From the NCBI RefSeq assembly GCF_943193175.1, contig NZ_CALPDF010000026.1, positions 1 through 61,546 of the forward strand: 61,546 nucleotides of DNA, written 5' to 3'. Position 1 is the stretch's first letter, and every line of letters begins with the position of its first letter. Below the pieces are notes generated by a model. That model did no database searches. It worked only from the letters and a program-made list of their open reading frames with translations, and was not told the origin of the DNA. Shown here one piece after another: positions 61,512-61,546 of the stretch. The DNA comes from Neobacillus muris. Lineage in GTDB: Bacteria > Bacillota > Bacilli > Bacillales > Cytobacillaceae. Position numbers and translations under genes: made by a program.

Positions 61512-61546
61512 GCCTGTTGATTTCCGTTCCGGGCACTCGCTTTCCG
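61512..61546. repeat. Start of a dispersed Bacillus intergenic repeat, cut by the window edge
   Basis: The sequence TTGATTTCCGTTCCGGGC followed by ACTCGCTTTCCG matches a palindromic element I recognise from many Bacillus genomes. It runs off the window, so its full length is unknown. Confidence 0.55.

Noticed and set aside
1..61546. CRISPR array or prophage
   Set aside because: No regularly spaced direct repeats with unique spacers and no phage structural genes were seen.

Overview
This is chromosomal DNA from a low-GC, endospore-forming member of the Bacillaceae, probably a facultative anaerobe close to the Bacillus/Neobacillus group. The evidence is typical Bacillus gene families (YkuS, YodL, Spo0M, YhfH, DUF6501, DUF6509, SspH, Sda, GerP-type proteins, Ku/LigD), strong AGGAGG-type ribosome binding sites, frequent TTG/GTG starts, sigma-A, SigK and FNR-like promoter elements, and T-box regulation. 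The species is not identified.

Layout. 1-13.5 kb: lipoteichoic acid synthase, small spore-type genes including SspH, an acyl-CoA dehydrogenase-like flavoprotein, two membrane histidine kinases (one with three nearly identical PAS domains), a NarK-type MFS transporter fused to a C-terminal PAS domain behind an FNR-like site, a 3D-domain cell-wall protein, several mini-genes and a Sco protein. 13.5-20.3 kb: ABC-F ATPase, YkuS, DacF-type carboxypeptidase, an mprF gene split by an in-frame TAA, and a membrane cupredoxin. 20.3-29.8 kb: pyruvate formate-lyase and its activase; a complete IS1595-type insertion sequence (8-bp target duplication, passenger membrane protein); a MifM-like arrest-peptide leader in front of yidC; a CrcB fluoride channel pair; an Sda-like kinase inhibitor; and MnmH/SelU. 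29.8-37 kb: a complete translationally coupled trpEGDCFBA operon behind a sigma-A promoter and two tandem tRNA-Trp T-boxes.

37-48 kb: an MFS exporter; tRNA-Gly(CCC) and tRNA-Ser(CGA); an operon for a DMSO-reductase-type molybdoenzyme (TorD-like chaperone, Tat-exported catalytic subunit, DmsB-like subunit, polyferredoxin) with an FNR-like site; a structured promoter-leader-terminator RNA unit before a YdjO-like gene; divergent ku and ligD; and dapF. 48-61.5 kb: patatin-like hydrolase; a structured leader with a tRNA T-arm mimic before a GNAT acetyltransferase; an SDR lacking its catalytic Tyr; a SigK-driven cluster of two GerPA/PF-like, two Hsp20-like and one GerPC-like protein; a YtkA-like lipoprotein; a CtpA/CtpB protease; DeoD; YodL; and a Spo0M, Ser/Thr kinase and His-rich protein cluster.

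Themes. Anaerobic metabolism recurs (NarK-PAS, PFL, Mo-enzyme), with two near-identical FNR-like operators. Sporulation recurs (SASPs, Sda, SigK GerP/Hsp20 cluster, Spo0M, YodL, Ku/LigD). RNA-level regulation is unusually dense: MifM-like leader, tandem T-boxes, an attenuator-or-sRNA unit, the GNAT leader, and an SD-masking palindrome before yodL. Three copies of a ~100-120 bp imperfect palindrome sit directly at gene 3' ends.
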